From the NCBI RefSeq assembly GCF_000430705.1, contig NZ_AUMN01000005.1, forward strand, positions 124,001 through 188,000: DNA of 64,000 nt. Reading direction: 5' to 3'. The position numbers were made by a program, and so were the translations under genes. Positions 1-10,100 of the stretch are shown here, piece after piece. The notes under the pieces were generated by a model that made no database searches, was not told where the DNA came from, and saw only the letters and a list, made by a program, of their open reading frames with translations. Source of the stretch: Arthrobacter castelli DSM 16402. Lineage in GTDB: Bacteria > Actinomycetota > Actinomycetes > Actinomycetales > Micrococcaceae. The stretch's first letter is position 1. Every line of letters starts with the position of its first letter.

Positions 1-125
1 GGGCATTCGGTCTGCACCCGGTAGGCGGCACCGATGCCGGACAGCCCCGCACCCACTATGACGACGTCGAGATGTTCCGGACCGGAGCCCGGCGTCGGCA
101 GGGTTGCTTCTTCGGCGAGGAACAT
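1..125 (-). CDS. Flavin-containing monooxygenase, N-terminal part (cut by window edge)
   Basis: Only the first 41 codons are in the window. After a short leader the protein reads LDVVIVGAGLSGIGAAYRV, the GxGxxG dinucleotide fold of FAD-dependent monooxygenases, followed by QTEC. The AAYR-QTEC wording is typical of Baeyer-Villiger/flavin-containing monooxygenases, so oxygenation of a ketone or heteroatom with NADPH is expected from the family. The ATG at 125 has GGAGG only a base or two upstream, which is tight, so the true start may differ slightly. The second nucleotide-binding motif and the BVMO fingerprint lie outside the window. Confidence 0.75.
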   Translation of the reverse strand, partial: MFLAEEATLPTPGSGPEHLDVVIVGAGLSGIGAAYRVQTEC

Positions 126-156
126 ACCTCCATTATGGGACGCTTGGTTCCCTGGG

Positions 157-558
157 TCAGGGCGTTGTCTCTTCCGGCGTCAGTTTCTTCGCGTAATCCG
201 GCAGCTCCTGCAAAGTCCACGTGTTGCCGTCCGGATCGGCGAAGTGGACGAAGCGGCCCCACGGCTGTTCGTCGATTTCGCTGCATTCGACGCCGTTGTC
301 CAGCAGGTGCCGGCGGGCATCCTCCGCCTTGGGGATCACCGCCATCAGCCCTCTCTGGGTTCCCGGTTCCATGTCGACGACGCCTTCGCCCATCACAATC
401 GAACACGCGGATCCCGGCGGGGTGAGCTGAACGAACCGGATATTCTCATCCACCCGCTGATCGTGGTCGGCATTAAAGCCCGTCTGGTCCACATAGAAGG
501 CTTTGGCGCGGTCGACGTCGGTCACCGGCATGGACACTACTTCGATTTTCCAGTTCAC
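157..558 (-). CDS. VOC family (glyoxalase/bleomycin resistance-like) protein
   Basis: This is a 133-residue single-domain vicinal oxygen chelate protein. The first beta-alpha-beta unit carries VTDVDRAKAFYVDQTGF and the second ends in RFVHFADPDGNTWTLQEL, the classic end of the fold where metal ligands sit. The family includes dioxygenases, glyoxalases and antibiotic-binding proteins, and the substrate cannot be told. I use the GTG at 558 because AAGGAG lies eight bases upstream. A longer open frame to 648 has an N-terminus that does not resemble the family. It lies downstream of the DHFR-like gene on the same strand with a 123-base gap, so it may be transcribed separately. Confidence 0.8.
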   Translation of the reverse strand: MNWKIEVVSMPVTDVDRAKAFYVDQTGFNADHDQRVDENIRFVQLTPPGSACSIVMGEGVVDMEPGTQRGLMAVIPKAEDARRHLLDNGVECSEIDEQPWGRFVHFADPDGNTWTLQELPDYAKKLTPEETTP

Positions 559-681
559 TTGAATCTCCTTCAGCTGGGTCAACCACTGGAAGTGTGGCTG
601 TGCTGTAGAGCCTAGACAGCATTGAGGACATCTTCGGACCTGGATCACGAACTGTTTGTTGATCTGGTCGCCGATGCCCCG

Positions 682-1251
682 TCAATCCGGCGCGCCGGGC
701 CGCCTTACGTCGAAGATCAGGTGAGCGAACTGGCCCATCTTCTCCACGCTGCGCAGCTTGAGGGCGTCGGAACCAATGAGCCGCGGCAGCAGGGGAGCAC
801 CGCCGTCGAGCGTGACCGGCGCTATTGAAGTCTGCACCTCGTCCAGCAGGCCGACGTCGAAGAACTGTCCGACCAGGTCGCCTCCGCCGACGACCCAGAT
901 GTTTTTGCCTCCGGCCGCCTGTGCGATGTCGTCGAAAAAGTCCGCCGGGTCCCCGTCGACGAAGCGGACGTCGGCGCCGTCGGGCGTGGGCAGTTGGCGG
1001 CTGGTGAAGACGTAGGTTGGTTTGGTTCCGAACGACTCCTGCCACTTCTCCGGATGTTCCATGAGCCGTTCCTGTTCCAGGACCCATTCGTACGTGGTGG
1101 AGCCCTCGACCAGCACACCCACGTTGTTCATGAACTGGTCGATCTGTTCTTCCGGCGGATCCTCCACGGCGAACAGCCACCCCAGGGAGTTGTCCGTGTC
1201 GGCGATGAATCCATTCAGCGATGTGGCAGTGTTGAAGATAACTTTTGGCAT
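682..1251 (-). CDS. Dihydrofolate reductase-like (RibD C-terminal domain) protein
   Basis: The 189-residue protein starts MPKVIFNTATSLNGFIAD and contains KNIWVVGGGDLVGQFFD followed by LLDEVQTSIAPVTLDGGAPL, the NADPH-binding and core segments of the RibD C-terminal/DHFR-like fold. These small stand-alone actinobacterial proteins are annotated as dihydrofolate reductase family proteins. True folate reduction is unproven, and most are probably general NADPH-dependent reductases. The length is normal for the stand-alone form. No operon partner is evident apart from the VOC gene downstream. Confidence 0.8.
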   Translation of the reverse strand: MPKVIFNTATSLNGFIADTDNSLGWLFAVEDPPEEQIDQFMNNVGVLVEGSTTYEWVLEQERLMEHPEKWQESFGTKPTYVFTSRQLPTPDGADVRFVDGDPADFFDDIAQAAGGKNIWVVGGGDLVGQFFDVGLLDEVQTSIAPVTLDGGAPLLPRLIGSDALKLRSVEKMGQFAHLIFDVRRPGAPD

Positions 1252-1329
1252 GGTGTCAGCGTATTATCGCGGTCTGACAAAATGGCCGACCCGCGATACT
1301 CGGATACAGCGGGGGACGGGCCGGCACCG

Positions 1330-1665
1330 CTACGCACTCACTGAGGCACGGTCAAGCTCAATGTCGAAGACCTTCGCAATCCGCGCCATATCGCCGTCGC
1401 CGGCAAGGGGCACCGTTCCCGAGCGCCAGGCGACTGCGGCAATCATGCAGTCCAGCATGCCTCGAGACGTGATGCCGGTGCGACGGGAGGTGCGGTATAT
1501 CAGTGCGGCCGAGTCAAGGTCCGAAGCCGGATCGAAGGGTGAAAAGCGGAACCTTAGCAGCAGGCGCCGGAGGTCGCGCTCGTGGACGTCACTGCGGGCA
1601 CCACAACAAGTTCCACGATGACTGGCTCGATCACGGCCAGTGCGGAAATACACCTGACGTCGAAG
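1330..1665 (-). pseudogene. Decayed VapC-type PIN toxin (5' end lost, frameshifted)
   Basis: The last 75 or so residues read as a good PIN domain C-terminus: RRTGITSRGMLDCMIAAVAW, with the conserved Asp, then PLAGDGDMARIAKVFDIEL. Upstream, ALAVIEPVIVEL, the helix that carries the second acidic residue, is in a different frame from GARSDVHERDLRR, so at least one indel separates them near 1605. The first strand with its catalytic Asp is missing, because the remnant begins directly after the stop of the neighbouring intact PIN gene. It is not expected to make a functional RNase. Confidence 0.75.
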
Positions 1666-2061
1666 TCAGGCGGGACTATGCACGTTGAGCCCGGCGTCTT
1701 CGGCGGCGGTGAGGAGTTCGATGTCGTAGGCAACGAGCAGGTTTGCGTTCAGGCGCAGTGCGCATGCCAGATGGATGGCGTCGGCGCTGCGCAATTTCCC
1801 GGCCATGGCGGCCGCATACGTGAGATCGCTGCGTTCAACGTCATCCAGGCTCATGGCGCTGAGGATGCTGTTGATGGTTTTGGCGGGAGGTGGAGTTGGT
1901 CGTCGTTTCGCGGCGCAGTGCAATTCCGTGTATAACAGCATCGAGGCTGCCAGGGTATCGCCATTGTGCTGCAGGTCGGTGAGATATCGAGCGAGCGCAT
2001 CAGATTGGGATTCCTGGATTGCAAGCTTCAGCGCGGCTGAGGTGTCCACGTAGATAATCAT
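1666..2061 (-). CDS. vapC: Type II toxin, PIN-domain ribonuclease (VapC family)
   Basis: The 131-residue PIN domain starts MIIYVDTSAALKLA with Asp6 and keeps Glu46 (YTELH), Asp94 (SADAIHLACAL) and Asp113 (LVAYDIELL), the four acidic residues that bind Mg/Mn for RNA cleavage. The gene overlaps the upstream antitoxin by four bases (ATGA), the usual sign of translational coupling in toxin-antitoxin operons. VapC toxins usually cut tRNA or rRNA at one site; the target here is unknown. The intact active site suggests a working toxin. A decayed vapC lies immediately downstream. Confidence 0.88.
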   Translation of the reverse strand: MIIYVDTSAALKLAIQESQSDALARYLTDLQHNGDTLAASMLLYTELHCAAKRRPTPPPAKTINSILSAMSLDDVERSDLTYAAAMAGKLRSADAIHLACALRLNANLLVAYDIELLTAAEDAGLNVHSPA

Positions 2062-2327
2062 CGGTCGCCGCGGAGGTCGGCCAGGATTTCGGCCGTGCTT
2101 TCATCCGAGCGGGCCCGTTCCAAATGGACCAAGTCAACGGTGCCGGCAGGCGCGGCCACCCGAACCCGTCCGGCCCGCACGCGCATTTCAAAAGGCGAGG
2201 CATTCGGAGGAACCAGGGTGGCTGCGATTTCGCCGTTGTTTGTCACCTCGATTGTTTCCCCGTTTTTGACGCGTTGGAGGATTCTGCTGCTCTCGTTGCG
2301 TAATTCACGGTGCGGGATGGTCGACAC
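2058..2327 (-). CDS. Type II antitoxin, Phd/YefM family
   Basis: The 89-residue protein begins VSTIPHRELRNESSRILQRV and continues GETIEVTNNGEIAATLVP, the Phd/YefM DNA-binding fold that also neutralises the toxin through its C-terminal tail. I chose the GTG at 2327 because GGAGG sits nine bases upstream; a longer frame to 2387 would read through the operator palindrome. It precedes and overlaps the vapC-type toxin. The pair is probably autorepressed through the perfect inverted repeat at 2340-2379. Confidence 0.85.
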   Translation of the reverse strand: MSTIPHRELRNESSRILQRVKNGETIEVTNNGEIAATLVPPNASPFEMRVRAGRVRVAAPAGTVDLVHLERARSDESTAEILADLRGDR

Positions 2328-2339
2328 TCCTGACGCCTC

Positions 2340-2379
2340 CTTGCTACAGCACCTTCCTGACGAAAGATGCTGTAGCAAG
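2340..2379 (-). promoter_or_regulatory. Operator-like inverted repeat of the phd/vapC module
   Basis: Two perfect 12-base arms, CTTGCTACAGCA at 2340-2351 and TGCTGTAGCAAG at 2368-2379, flank a 16-base spacer. A further half-copy, TGTAGCA, follows at 2380. The repeat abuts the Shine-Dalgarno of the antitoxin gene. Autoregulation of phd/yefM modules by the antitoxin-toxin complex binding such palindromes is well known; use of this particular repeat is inferred. Confidence 0.65.
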
Positions 2380-2420
2380 TGTAGCACCGGCTTGCACGTG
2401 GATGGAAGGAAAGTGCCGGG

Positions 2421-3254
2421 TCACCACTCCTCGTGGGTGCGGGCATCCCAGGCGGCGTCCTCGCCGAGATCCAGAGTCGCAATCGCCGACAGGTCTTCGG
2501 AATCCAGCTCGATGTCGGTTACGGACAGGTTCTGCCGCAGTCGGTCGGCATTTTTGGACTTGGGGATCACCACGTACCCCTGCAGGATGCCCCAGTGCAG
2601 GGCGACGGTGGCCGGCGTCGTGCAGTGTTTCGCGGCGATCTTGCGCAGCACAAACTGGTCCAGCAGGCCCTCGCGCGTGCCCAGCGGCCCCCAGGCCTCG
2701 GTGACGATGCCGTGCTCCGCATTGAACGCGACGGCATCCCGGCGCGCCAGTGCGGGGGAGAGCTGGATCTGGTTCACTGCCGGCCAGACTCCCGTCGCCT
2801 GGTGCAATCCGGCGAGTTGTTCGGGCCGGAAATTGGAGACGCCGACGGTGCGCACCAGCCCTTCCGACTGGATGTCGAGCAGCGTCTTCCACGTCTCGGT
2901 CGCCAGTCCGCGCGACGGGTTGGGCCAGTGGATCAGCATCAGGTCCACGTAGTCGACGCCGAGGCGGCGCAGCGATTCGTTGACGCCGGTGCGCGTGGCC
3001 TCGCGTCCCTGGGAGCCGCCGGCGACCTTGGAGGTGATGACAACCTCGTCGCGGGCCACGCCTGAGTCGCGCAGTCCGGCGCCGACTGCTGTCTCGTTGT
3101 TGTACTGGGCCGCGGTGTCGATCAGTCGGTACCCGTCGGCCAGCGCCTGGGAGACGATTGCGGCGCCTTCAGGGCCCTGCAGCCCCGAGGTTCCCAGGCC
3201 GAGGGCCGGCATGGTGCCTCCGGATGATAGCGAAACGGTGGGGATGGTGGTCAT
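2421..3254 (-). CDS. Aldo/keto reductase (2,5-diketo-D-gluconate reductase type)
   Basis: This 277-residue NADPH-dependent carbonyl reductase is of normal AKR length. The catalytic tetrad is visible: Asp46 and Tyr51 (LIDTAAQYNNE), Lys76 (VITSKVAGG) and His109 (LMLIHWPNP). The cofactor-binding end IPKSKNADRLRQNL is also present. The N-terminal VSLSSGGTMPALGLGT is the usual small barrel cap. The TetR regulator gene lies just upstream on the same strand, about 30 bases away, so the two may form an operon. The substrate is unknown. Confidence 0.9.
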   Translation of the reverse strand: MTTIPTVSLSSGGTMPALGLGTSGLQGPEGAAIVSQALADGYRLIDTAAQYNNETAVGAGLRDSGVARDEVVITSKVAGGSQGREATRTGVNESLRRLGVDYVDLMLIHWPNPSRGLATETWKTLLDIQSEGLVRTVGVSNFRPEQLAGLHQATGVWPAVNQIQLSPALARRDAVAFNAEHGIVTEAWGPLGTREGLLDQFVLRKIAAKHCTTPATVALHWGILQGYVVIPKSKNADRLRQNLSVTDIELDSEDLSAIATLDLGEDAAWDARTHEEW

Positions 3255-3285
3255 GAGGAGGTTCCTTTCATGTGTTCACGACAGG

Positions 3286-3906
3286 TCAGGCAGGGGGATC
3301 GGGCAGGATGGCCAGGTCGAGGAAGGACTTCAGGGTGGCCGGGACGTCGACGCTGGCCGGGTCGTGCAGCCACTGCACCTGGATCCCGTCCCACAATGCC
3401 ACAAGCGACGCGGCCAGCATGTCCGGATCGCTTCCCGGCCGCAGCCGGCCCTGCTCCTGCAGCAGGGCGAATTCCCGGGCGTACCGCTGGCGCAGTTCGG
3501 TAAAGCGGTCGGCGAAGTATTGCCGACCGGGATGATCCTCGGTCGTCGCTTCGCTGACCAGCACTGAGTACAGCTGGATTACGCCGGGAACGTCTTCATT
3601 CCACTCGGCCTGCTGCCGAAGTTCGGTGTAGAGATCGACACAACCATCGGCGTCCGGCCGTGCCCGGATGCCGAGGTGGTCGCGGTGGTCCAGCACGGCG
3701 ACCAGCAGGTCCTGCTTGGTGCCGAAATAGTGGAAGAGGCTGGTTTCACTGATCCCGGCGTGATCGGTGATGTTCTTCAACGAGGCGGCGCGGTAGCCGC
3801 GCTGGGAGAAGACCTCGTGGGCGGCGTCGACAATGGCGCGGCGTTTTGCCGATGACTTCGCGTACGGCCCCCGTGCTCCGCCGCGTTCGGCACGTTGTGT
3901 GGCCAC
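3286..3906 (-). CDS. TetR family transcriptional regulator
   Basis: The 206-residue protein has the N-terminal helix-turn-helix in AAHEVFSQRGYRAASLKNIT through HAGISETSLFHYFGTKQDLL, then a helical ligand domain. I chose the GTG at 3906 (VATQRAER...) because AAGGGGG lies five bases upstream; an ATG at 3936 is also in frame. It is divergent from the sugar ABC importer/beta-galactosidase operon starting at 4060 and could repress it. TetR proteins are less usual than LacI ones for sugar operons, so control of itself plus the aldo/keto reductase is equally plausible. Confidence 0.85.
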   Translation of the reverse strand: MATQRAERGGARGPYAKSSAKRRAIVDAAHEVFSQRGYRAASLKNITDHAGISETSLFHYFGTKQDLLVAVLDHRDHLGIRARPDADGCVDLYTELRQQAEWNEDVPGVIQLYSVLVSEATTEDHPGRQYFADRFTELRQRYAREFALLQEQGRLRPGSDPDMLAASLVALWDGIQVQWLHDPASVDVPATLKSFLDLAILPDPPA

Positions 3907-4059
3907 TGGCACCCCCTTGCGCTGGTTCGGCTTCATCGGCGCCGAATTGCTCGTGTTCAGCAGGATACCGTAATCGAATCTGAAATTAGAGTGAGTGCTC
4001 GAGATTTGTGTTAGTGTGCTGCAGATCACGATTTCGCCGGCACTGAGAGGTGGGACTTT

Positions 4060-5400
4060 ATGACAGCACCGGTGAGCCGGCGGCAACTGCTCGGATATGG
4101 CTTGGGCGCCGCCGTCATGGCTTCGATTGCGGGGTGCGCGTCGCCCGGAAGCACCGCCGTCAATGCCGCTCCAACCATCCCGCCGGCGGGCGGGAAGGTC
4201 ACGTTGACCTATTGGTCCTGGCTGAAGAACCTGCAAAAGGTCGCCGACATTTGGAACGCGAAGAATCCCAATGTGCAGGTGGAAACGGTATGGATCCCGG
4301 CAAGCAACGACGGCGGCTACCAAAAGCTCTTCTCCGCGCTCGCCGCCCACAGCGGACCGGACCTGGCCCAGATCGAAATGCGGAAACTGCCGGCGTTCAT
4401 CCTCGTCAACGGCCTGGTGGACCTGTCCCGCTACGGGGCGGATGACCACGCCGGCCGTTATGACCCGACGCTGTGGAACCAGGTCAGCTACAACGGCGGC
4501 GTGTTCGGGATCCCGCAGGATTCCGGGCCGGTCGGCTTCTTCTACCAGGACGAGCTGCTGGAGCAGGTGGGAGCGGAACCGCCCGAAACGTGGGACGACT
4601 GGGCGGCGCTGGCCGGCGAGCTGCGGCGCGCCAAGGCGTACCTCGACTGCTTCCCGCTCTCCGACCCGAGTATCTTCACCGCCTACGCCACCCAGTCCGG
4701 CGCGACGTGGCTGAAGACGCACGACGACGGCTGGTCCATCGATATGACCGGCGACGCCACCATGCGGGTCGCGCGCTTCTTCGACAATGCGATCAAGAAG
4801 GACCTGGTGACGACGGCGTATGAACCGTTCTCGCCGGCATGGTTCTCTGCGGCGGCCAATGGCAAGCTCGCATCAATCACCAGCGCGAGCTGGGCCGACG
4901 CCTTGATCAAGGGCGTCAGTGGCGCCAAGGGGAAGTGGCGGGTGGCCGATATGCCCCGATGGGGCAATGCGGGATACGGCTCCACTTATATGGGCGGTTC
5001 GACGGCGGCAGTGCTGGCCAACAGCCAGCATCCCCACGAGGCGCTCCAGTTCGCCACCTGGATGACGACGTCCCAAGAAGGCATCAACACGCTGATCGAG
5101 CATTGCGGCATCGGCTGGTCCCCGTGCCCGGACATCATCGGCGAATCCCGGAAAGGCCCTTCCGAATTCTTCAGCGGCCAAAGCTACAACGAAGAAGTCT
5201 TCGCCCCGGCGGTGAAGCAGCAGAACCCCGACTGGACGTGGGGACCGCTCACCCAGCAGACGTTCAACATCCTGTCCGACCAATTTCGCAAGCAGGCCTC
5301 CGGCGGCACCCTGGTGGACGCCGTGGCCCGGGCAGAAGGCGAAATCATGACCGCGTTCCGGCAGAAAGGTCTGAGCATTCGAAAGGCGGACCATTCATGA
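4060..5400 (+). CDS. ABC sugar transporter, substrate-binding lipoprotein (family 1)
   Basis: The 446-residue extracellular solute-binding protein starts [20 protein letters not shown] and ends its leader with the lipobox SIAGC (Cys28), so it is exported, probably by Tat because of the RR pair, and lipid-anchored. The mature part opens [20 protein letters not shown], typical of the MalE/UgpB-like CUT1 binding proteins. It heads a tight operon: its stop overlaps the first permease ATG (ATGA). Because the last gene encodes a GH2 beta-galactosidase, the ligand is probably a beta-galactoside or galacto-oligosaccharide. No ATPase is encoded here; CUT1 systems often share an MsiK-type ATPase located elsewhere. 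Confidence 0.88.
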   Translation: MTAPVSRRQLLGYGLGAAVMASIAGCASPGSTAVNAAPTIPPAGGKVTLTYWSWLKNLQKVADIWNAKNPNVQVETVWIPASNDGGYQKLFSALAAHSGPDLAQIEMRKLPAFILVNGLVDLSRYGADDHAGRYDPTLWNQVSYNGGVFGIPQDSGPVGFFYQDELLEQVGAEPPETWDDWAALAGELRRAKAYLDCFPLSDPSIFTAYATQSGATWLKTHDDGWSIDMTGDATMRVARFFDNAIKKDLVTTAYEPFSPAWFSAAANGKLASITSASWADALIKGVSGAKGKWRVADMPRWGNAGYGSTYMGGSTAAVLANSQHPHEALQFATWMTTSQEGINTLIEHCGIGWSPCPDIIGESRKGPSEFFSGQSYNEEVFAPAVKQQNPDWTWGPLTQQTFNILSDQFRKQASGGTLVDAVARAEGEIMTAFRQKGLSIRKADHS

Positions 5401-6281
5401 CTAAGCACTTGAAGTACACCCCGTGGGTGTTGATGGCACCGTTCCTGGCATTGTTCCTGCTCACCTTCATCCTGCCGATCCTCGCGGCCGTGGGCAGCAG
5501 CTTCACCAAAGTCCGTCGCGAGGGGTTGTTCGGCGAGGAAGGCATAGTGTCCGAATTCGCGTGGTTCGAAAACTACGCCCAGGCGCTGGCCGACGGCGGA
5601 TTCATCGCCTCGATCGGCCGGATGGTGCTGTTCGGGCTGGTCCAGGTGCCCGTCATGATGCTGCTGGCCACGGTGCTGGCCATCCTGCTGGAATCGGCCT
5701 CTGCCCGGTGGCCCGGCTTCTTCCGGGCGGCCTATTTCCTCCCGTACGGCATTCCGGGGGTCATCGCCACCATCCTGTGGTCCTTCCTCTACGTGCCGGG
5801 GCTGAGCCCGATCATCGATGCGGCCGCCGTCGTCGGTATCGAACTGAACTTCCTCGGCCCGTCCACAGTGCTGTGGTCCATCGCCAATATCGTGACCTGG
5901 ACCTATACCGGCTACAACATGATGATCATCATCGCCCAGCTCAAGTCCATCCCGGGGGAGCTGTACGAAGCCGCCAGGGTGGACGGCGCCAGCGGCTGGC
6001 AGGTGGCGTGGAAGATCCAGCTGCCGCTGATCCGCCCGGCGCTGGTACTGACCACCGTGTTCTCGATTATCGGCACCATGCAGCTTTTCGCCGAGCCCCA
6101 GGTGCTGTCGACGTCGTCGACCGCCATCGACAGCCAGTACACCCCGAACCTCAGCGCCTACACGACGGCCTTTGCGTACAACGCGTACAACGCTGCCGCC
6201 GCTCAAGCGGTGCTGATCGCGCTTGCCGCATTCATCCTCTCGTTCGCGTTCCTGCGCCTGACCAATAGGAAGTCCGTATGA
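5397..6281 (+). CDS. ABC sugar transporter permease (MalF/UgpA type)
   Basis: The 294-residue inner-membrane permease has about six membrane spans, starting [20 protein letters not shown]. The cytoplasmic EAA loop that docks the ATPase reads [20 protein letters not shown] near residues 190-210. The start is the ATG overlapping the binding-protein stop by four bases. It pairs with the second permease, which it overlaps by four bases, to form the transmembrane channel of a CUT1 sugar importer. Confidence 0.92.
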   Translation: MTKHLKYTPWVLMAPFLALFLLTFILPILAAVGSSFTKVRREGLFGEEGIVSEFAWFENYAQALADGGFIASIGRMVLFGLVQVPVMMLLATVLAILLESASARWPGFFRAAYFLPYGIPGVIATILWSFLYVPGLSPIIDAAAVVGIELNFLGPSTVLWSIANIVTWTYTGYNMMIIIAQLKSIPGELYEAARVDGASGWQVAWKIQLPLIRPALVLTTVFSIIGTMQLFAEPQVLSTSSTAIDSQYTPNLSAYTTAFAYNAYNAAAAQAVLIALAAFILSFAFLRLTNRKSV

Positions 6282-7198
6282 CCGCCACGCAGACTCGCCT
6301 CGACCACCAACCGGCCAGGACCAGGCGCGCGGCGCCCAACAGCAGGGATCGCTCGGCGGGCCGCTCCAAGGCGTCGACCATCATCACCACCGGGATACTT
6401 GTCGTCGTCGCCCTGTACTTCCTGGTGCCGGTTTACTGGGTGGTGTTGGCGGCGACCAAGACCACCGAAGACCTCTTCGCCTCCAACGGGTTCTGGTTCG
6501 GCAGCTCCTTTAATCTCTGGACCAACGTGGTGCAGGTGTTGACGTACGACGGCGGCGTCTTCGTCCGCTGGTTCGCCAACTCGGTGCTCTACGCAGGGGT
6601 GGGCGCAGTGGGTGCCACCTACTTCGCCGCCGCGGGCGGGTATGCGCTGGCCAAGTACGAGTTCCGTGGCCGGAACGCGATCTTTGGCACCGTCCTTGGC
6701 GGCGTGCTGGTTCCCGGTACCGCCATCGCGCTACCGCTGTTCCTGCTGTTCAGCCAGCTGGGGCTGGCGAACACCTACTGGAGTGTGCTGTTGCCTTCGC
6801 TGGTCTCGCCGTTCGGACTGTTCCTCTGCCGGATCTACGCCAGTGCCTCGATGGACACCTCGTTGATGGAAGCGGCGCGCCTGGACGGGGCCAGCGAACT
6901 GCGGATCTTCCATACCCTCGGGCTGAAGATCCTCACCCCGGCCCTGGTCACCGTCTTCCTGTTCCAGCTGGTCAGTATCTGGAACAACTACTTCCTGCCG
7001 TTGGTGATGCTGGCCGATTCAAGCCTGTATCCCATTACCCTCGGCCTGAACAATTGGAGCAGCCAAGTGGAGCGGCTGCCCGAATTCTACGAACTCACCA
7101 CCGGCGGCGTGCTGCTGTCGGTCATTCCCCTGGGAATCGCAATGATCGTGCTGCAGCGGTTCTGGCGCGGGGGACTCACAGAAGGAGCGGTCAAATGA
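6278..7198 (+). CDS. ABC sugar transporter permease (MalG/UgpE type)
   Basis: The 306-residue permease has a soluble, basic N-terminus rich in Arg (residues 1-35), then six predicted spans starting [20 protein letters not shown]. The EAA loop is [20 protein letters not shown]. It overlaps both neighbours by four bases and forms the channel with the upstream permease. The operon order (binding protein, two permeases, glycosidase) indicates import of an oligosaccharide that is split inside the cell. Confidence 0.92.
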   Translation: MTATQTRLDHQPARTRRAAPNSRDRSAGRSKASTIITTGILVVVALYFLVPVYWVVLAATKTTEDLFASNGFWFGSSFNLWTNVVQVLTYDGGVFVRWFANSVLYAGVGAVGATYFAAAGGYALAKYEFRGRNAIFGTVLGGVLVPGTAIALPLFLLFSQLGLANTYWSVLLPSLVSPFGLFLCRIYASASMDTSLMEAARLDGASELRIFHTLGLKILTPALVTVFLFQLVSIWNNYFLPLVMLADSSLYPITLGLNNWSSQVERLPEFYELTTGGVLLSVIPLGIAMIVLQRFWRGGLTEGAVK

Positions 7199-10100
7199 GT
7201 CCGGCAATTCAGAACTACCTCACCGACCGCGGGCCGGGCAGCGGCCAACGGCTTCCGGCCAGGTCCCAGCTGGACTCGGACGCGCCGCGGCTGTCGTTGA
7301 ATGGCCAGTGGCGGTTCCGGCTGCTGGATCATGCGCCCGGGCTGAGCTACGGGACGCTGGACCGCGGGGGAAGCGGCGTGGCAGGAGACGCGGACACTGA
7401 GGGGCCCGACGACGTCGGCGCCGTCGCCTTTGACGACTCCGGGTGGGAGCACATCCAGGTGCCCGGACACTGGGTACTGCAGGGCGACGGCCAGTGGGGG
7501 CAGCCCATCTACACCAACGTCCGCTACCCCTTCCCGGTGGATCCGCCCCATGTGCCGGACGAGAACCCGACCGGCGACTACCGGCGTCGCTTTGACGTTC
7601 CCGGCGACTGGGCCACCGCAGAACGGGTGGTGCTGCGTTTCGACGGGGTGGAGTCGACCTACCGGGTCTGGCTCAACGGCCGGGAAGTCGGGGTCGGAAA
7701 AGGCAGCCGGCTGGTGCAGGAATTCGACGTCACCGACGACGTCGCACCCGGGGAGAATCTCATCGTGGTCCGCGTGCACCAATGGTCGGACGCGAGCTAC
7801 CTCGAAGACCAGGACCAGTGGTGGCTGCCCGGGATCTTCCGCGACGTCACCCTCGAGGCCCGGCCGCACGGCGGGCTCGACGACGTCTGGCTGAGCACCG
7901 GCTACCGGGACGGGCAGGGGCTGCTGTCGCCCGAAATCACCGCCGGTGAGCACGCGTACCCGGTGACCCTGCGGGTGCCGGAACTTGGGATCGAACAGAC
8001 GTGGCAGCGGCCCGGCGACGTCGAGCCCGTCAGCATTGGGCACGTGGAACCGTGGACTGCCGATACCCCGCGGCTGTACGAGGCGGAGGTGGCTTCGTCC
8101 GCCGAAACGGTGAAACTGCGGGTGGGTTTCCGCACTGTCGAGATCATCGGCGACCGGTTCCTGGTCAATGGCCGGCGGGTGGTGTTCCACGGCGTGAACC
8201 GGCACGAGGCGCACCCGGACCGGGGGCGGGTGTTCGACGAGCAGCATGCCCGGGCGGACCTGTGCCGGATGAAGCAGTTCAACGTCAACGCCATCCGCAC
8301 CAGCCACTATCCGCCCCACCCGAAGCTGCTCGACCTGGCCGACGAAATCGGGTTCTGGGTGATCGACGAATGCGACCTGGAAACCCACGGCTTCGAGGCG
8401 AACGGGTGGATCGACAACCCCAGCGACGACCCCGCCTGGCGCGAGGCGTATATCGACCGGATCGAACGCACTATCGAGCGGGACAAGAACCACCCCAGCA
8501 TCATCATGTGGTCGCTGGGCAACGAATCCGGCACCGGGATGAACCTGGCCGCGGCCTCCGGCTGGGCGCACCAGCGTGACCCGGAACGGCCGGTGCATTA
8601 CGAAGGCGACTACACCGGAGCGTACACCGACGTCTACTCGCGGATGTACTCCTCCGTGCCGGAAACGGAATCGATCGGCCGGGATGACTCCTCCGAACTG
8701 CTGCTGGCCTGCAATGCGGCCGAGTCGGCACGGCAGCGCAGCAAGCCCTTCATCCTCTGCGAATACGCCCACGCCATGGGCAACGGTCCCGGCGGCCTGG
8801 ACCAGTACGAGGACCTGGTCCACCGGTATCCGCGGCTGCACGGCGGGTTCGTCTGGGAATGGCGCGACCACGGCATTCGCACCACCACGCGTGAGGGGAC
8901 CGAGTACTTCGGCTACGGCGGAGACTTCGGCGAGGTGCTGCACGACGGGAACTTCGTGATGGACGGGCTGGTGCTCAGCGATGACACGCCGTCACCCGGT
9001 TTGCACGAGTTCAAGGCCGTCGTGCAGCCGGTCCGCTTCGAATTCGGCGACGCCTCGGTGCTGATCACCAACGAACAGCACAGTGCCGACACCTCCCATC
9101 TGGTGTTCCGCTGGACGCTGGAGTACGACGGTGATGCAGCCGACGGCGGTGAACTTGACGTCGCTTCGGGCAAGCCGGCGGCAGGGGAGAGCTCCCGGGT
9201 GGAACTTCCCGCGTTCCAGCCGGCCGATAACGCCGAAAGCTGGCTCACCCTCACGGCGGAGCTGCGCGAAGATACGGCCTGGGCGCCGAAAGGGCACGTG
9301 GTGGCATCGGCGCAACGCGACGTCACCCATCCTGCTGTGCGGATGCGGCTTGTCACGCCGGCGCGGCCCGCCGTCGTCGAGCAGACCGCCGGCGGCCGCA
9401 ACCCCGGCGTCGACCGCAGCGCTGCCGGCGCTATGGTTCCCGGACCGGCATCGGGTCGGCTGGAACCCTCCAACGGGACTCTGCAGCTGGGACCGGCAAC
9501 GTTCGACGGCGGCAGGCTCACCGAGCTGGGTGGCGTGCCTGTGAAGGGCCCCCGCCTGCAGCTGTGGCGCGCACCCATTGATAATGACCGCCGATCCGCC
9601 TTTGGCAGCTACCACCGCATCGATCCGAGGGCTGACCTCGGACACGGGCACCCGGAACCGTCGCTGGAAGAACAGTGGCGCGCCGCCGGGCTGGATCGCC
9701 TGGAGCACCGCGTGGACAGCGTCGAGGCAAGCCCCACGCAGCTGCGCACCCGGATCCGGTCCGGTGCTGCCAGCGAGGCCCGGGCTGTGTGGACGCAAAC
9801 CACCTGGACGCTGGTGGACAGCCCCGGTTCGGATGAGCCGGAGTTGCTGCTGCGGATCGAGATGATGCCAACGACCGGGTGGGACATCCTGTGGCCGCGG
9901 CTCGGTGTCCGATTCGACCTGCCCTCGACGATATCGGGAGCCGATTGGTTCGGCACCGGCCCGCATGAGTCTTACCCGGACAGCAGGAACGCGGCCGGCA
10001 CCGGCCGGTTCCAGGCCGGCATCGAGGAACTCACCTTCGGCTACGCACGGCCGCAGGAAAGCGGACACCGCAGTGACATGCGATGGCTCCGGCTGCTGGA

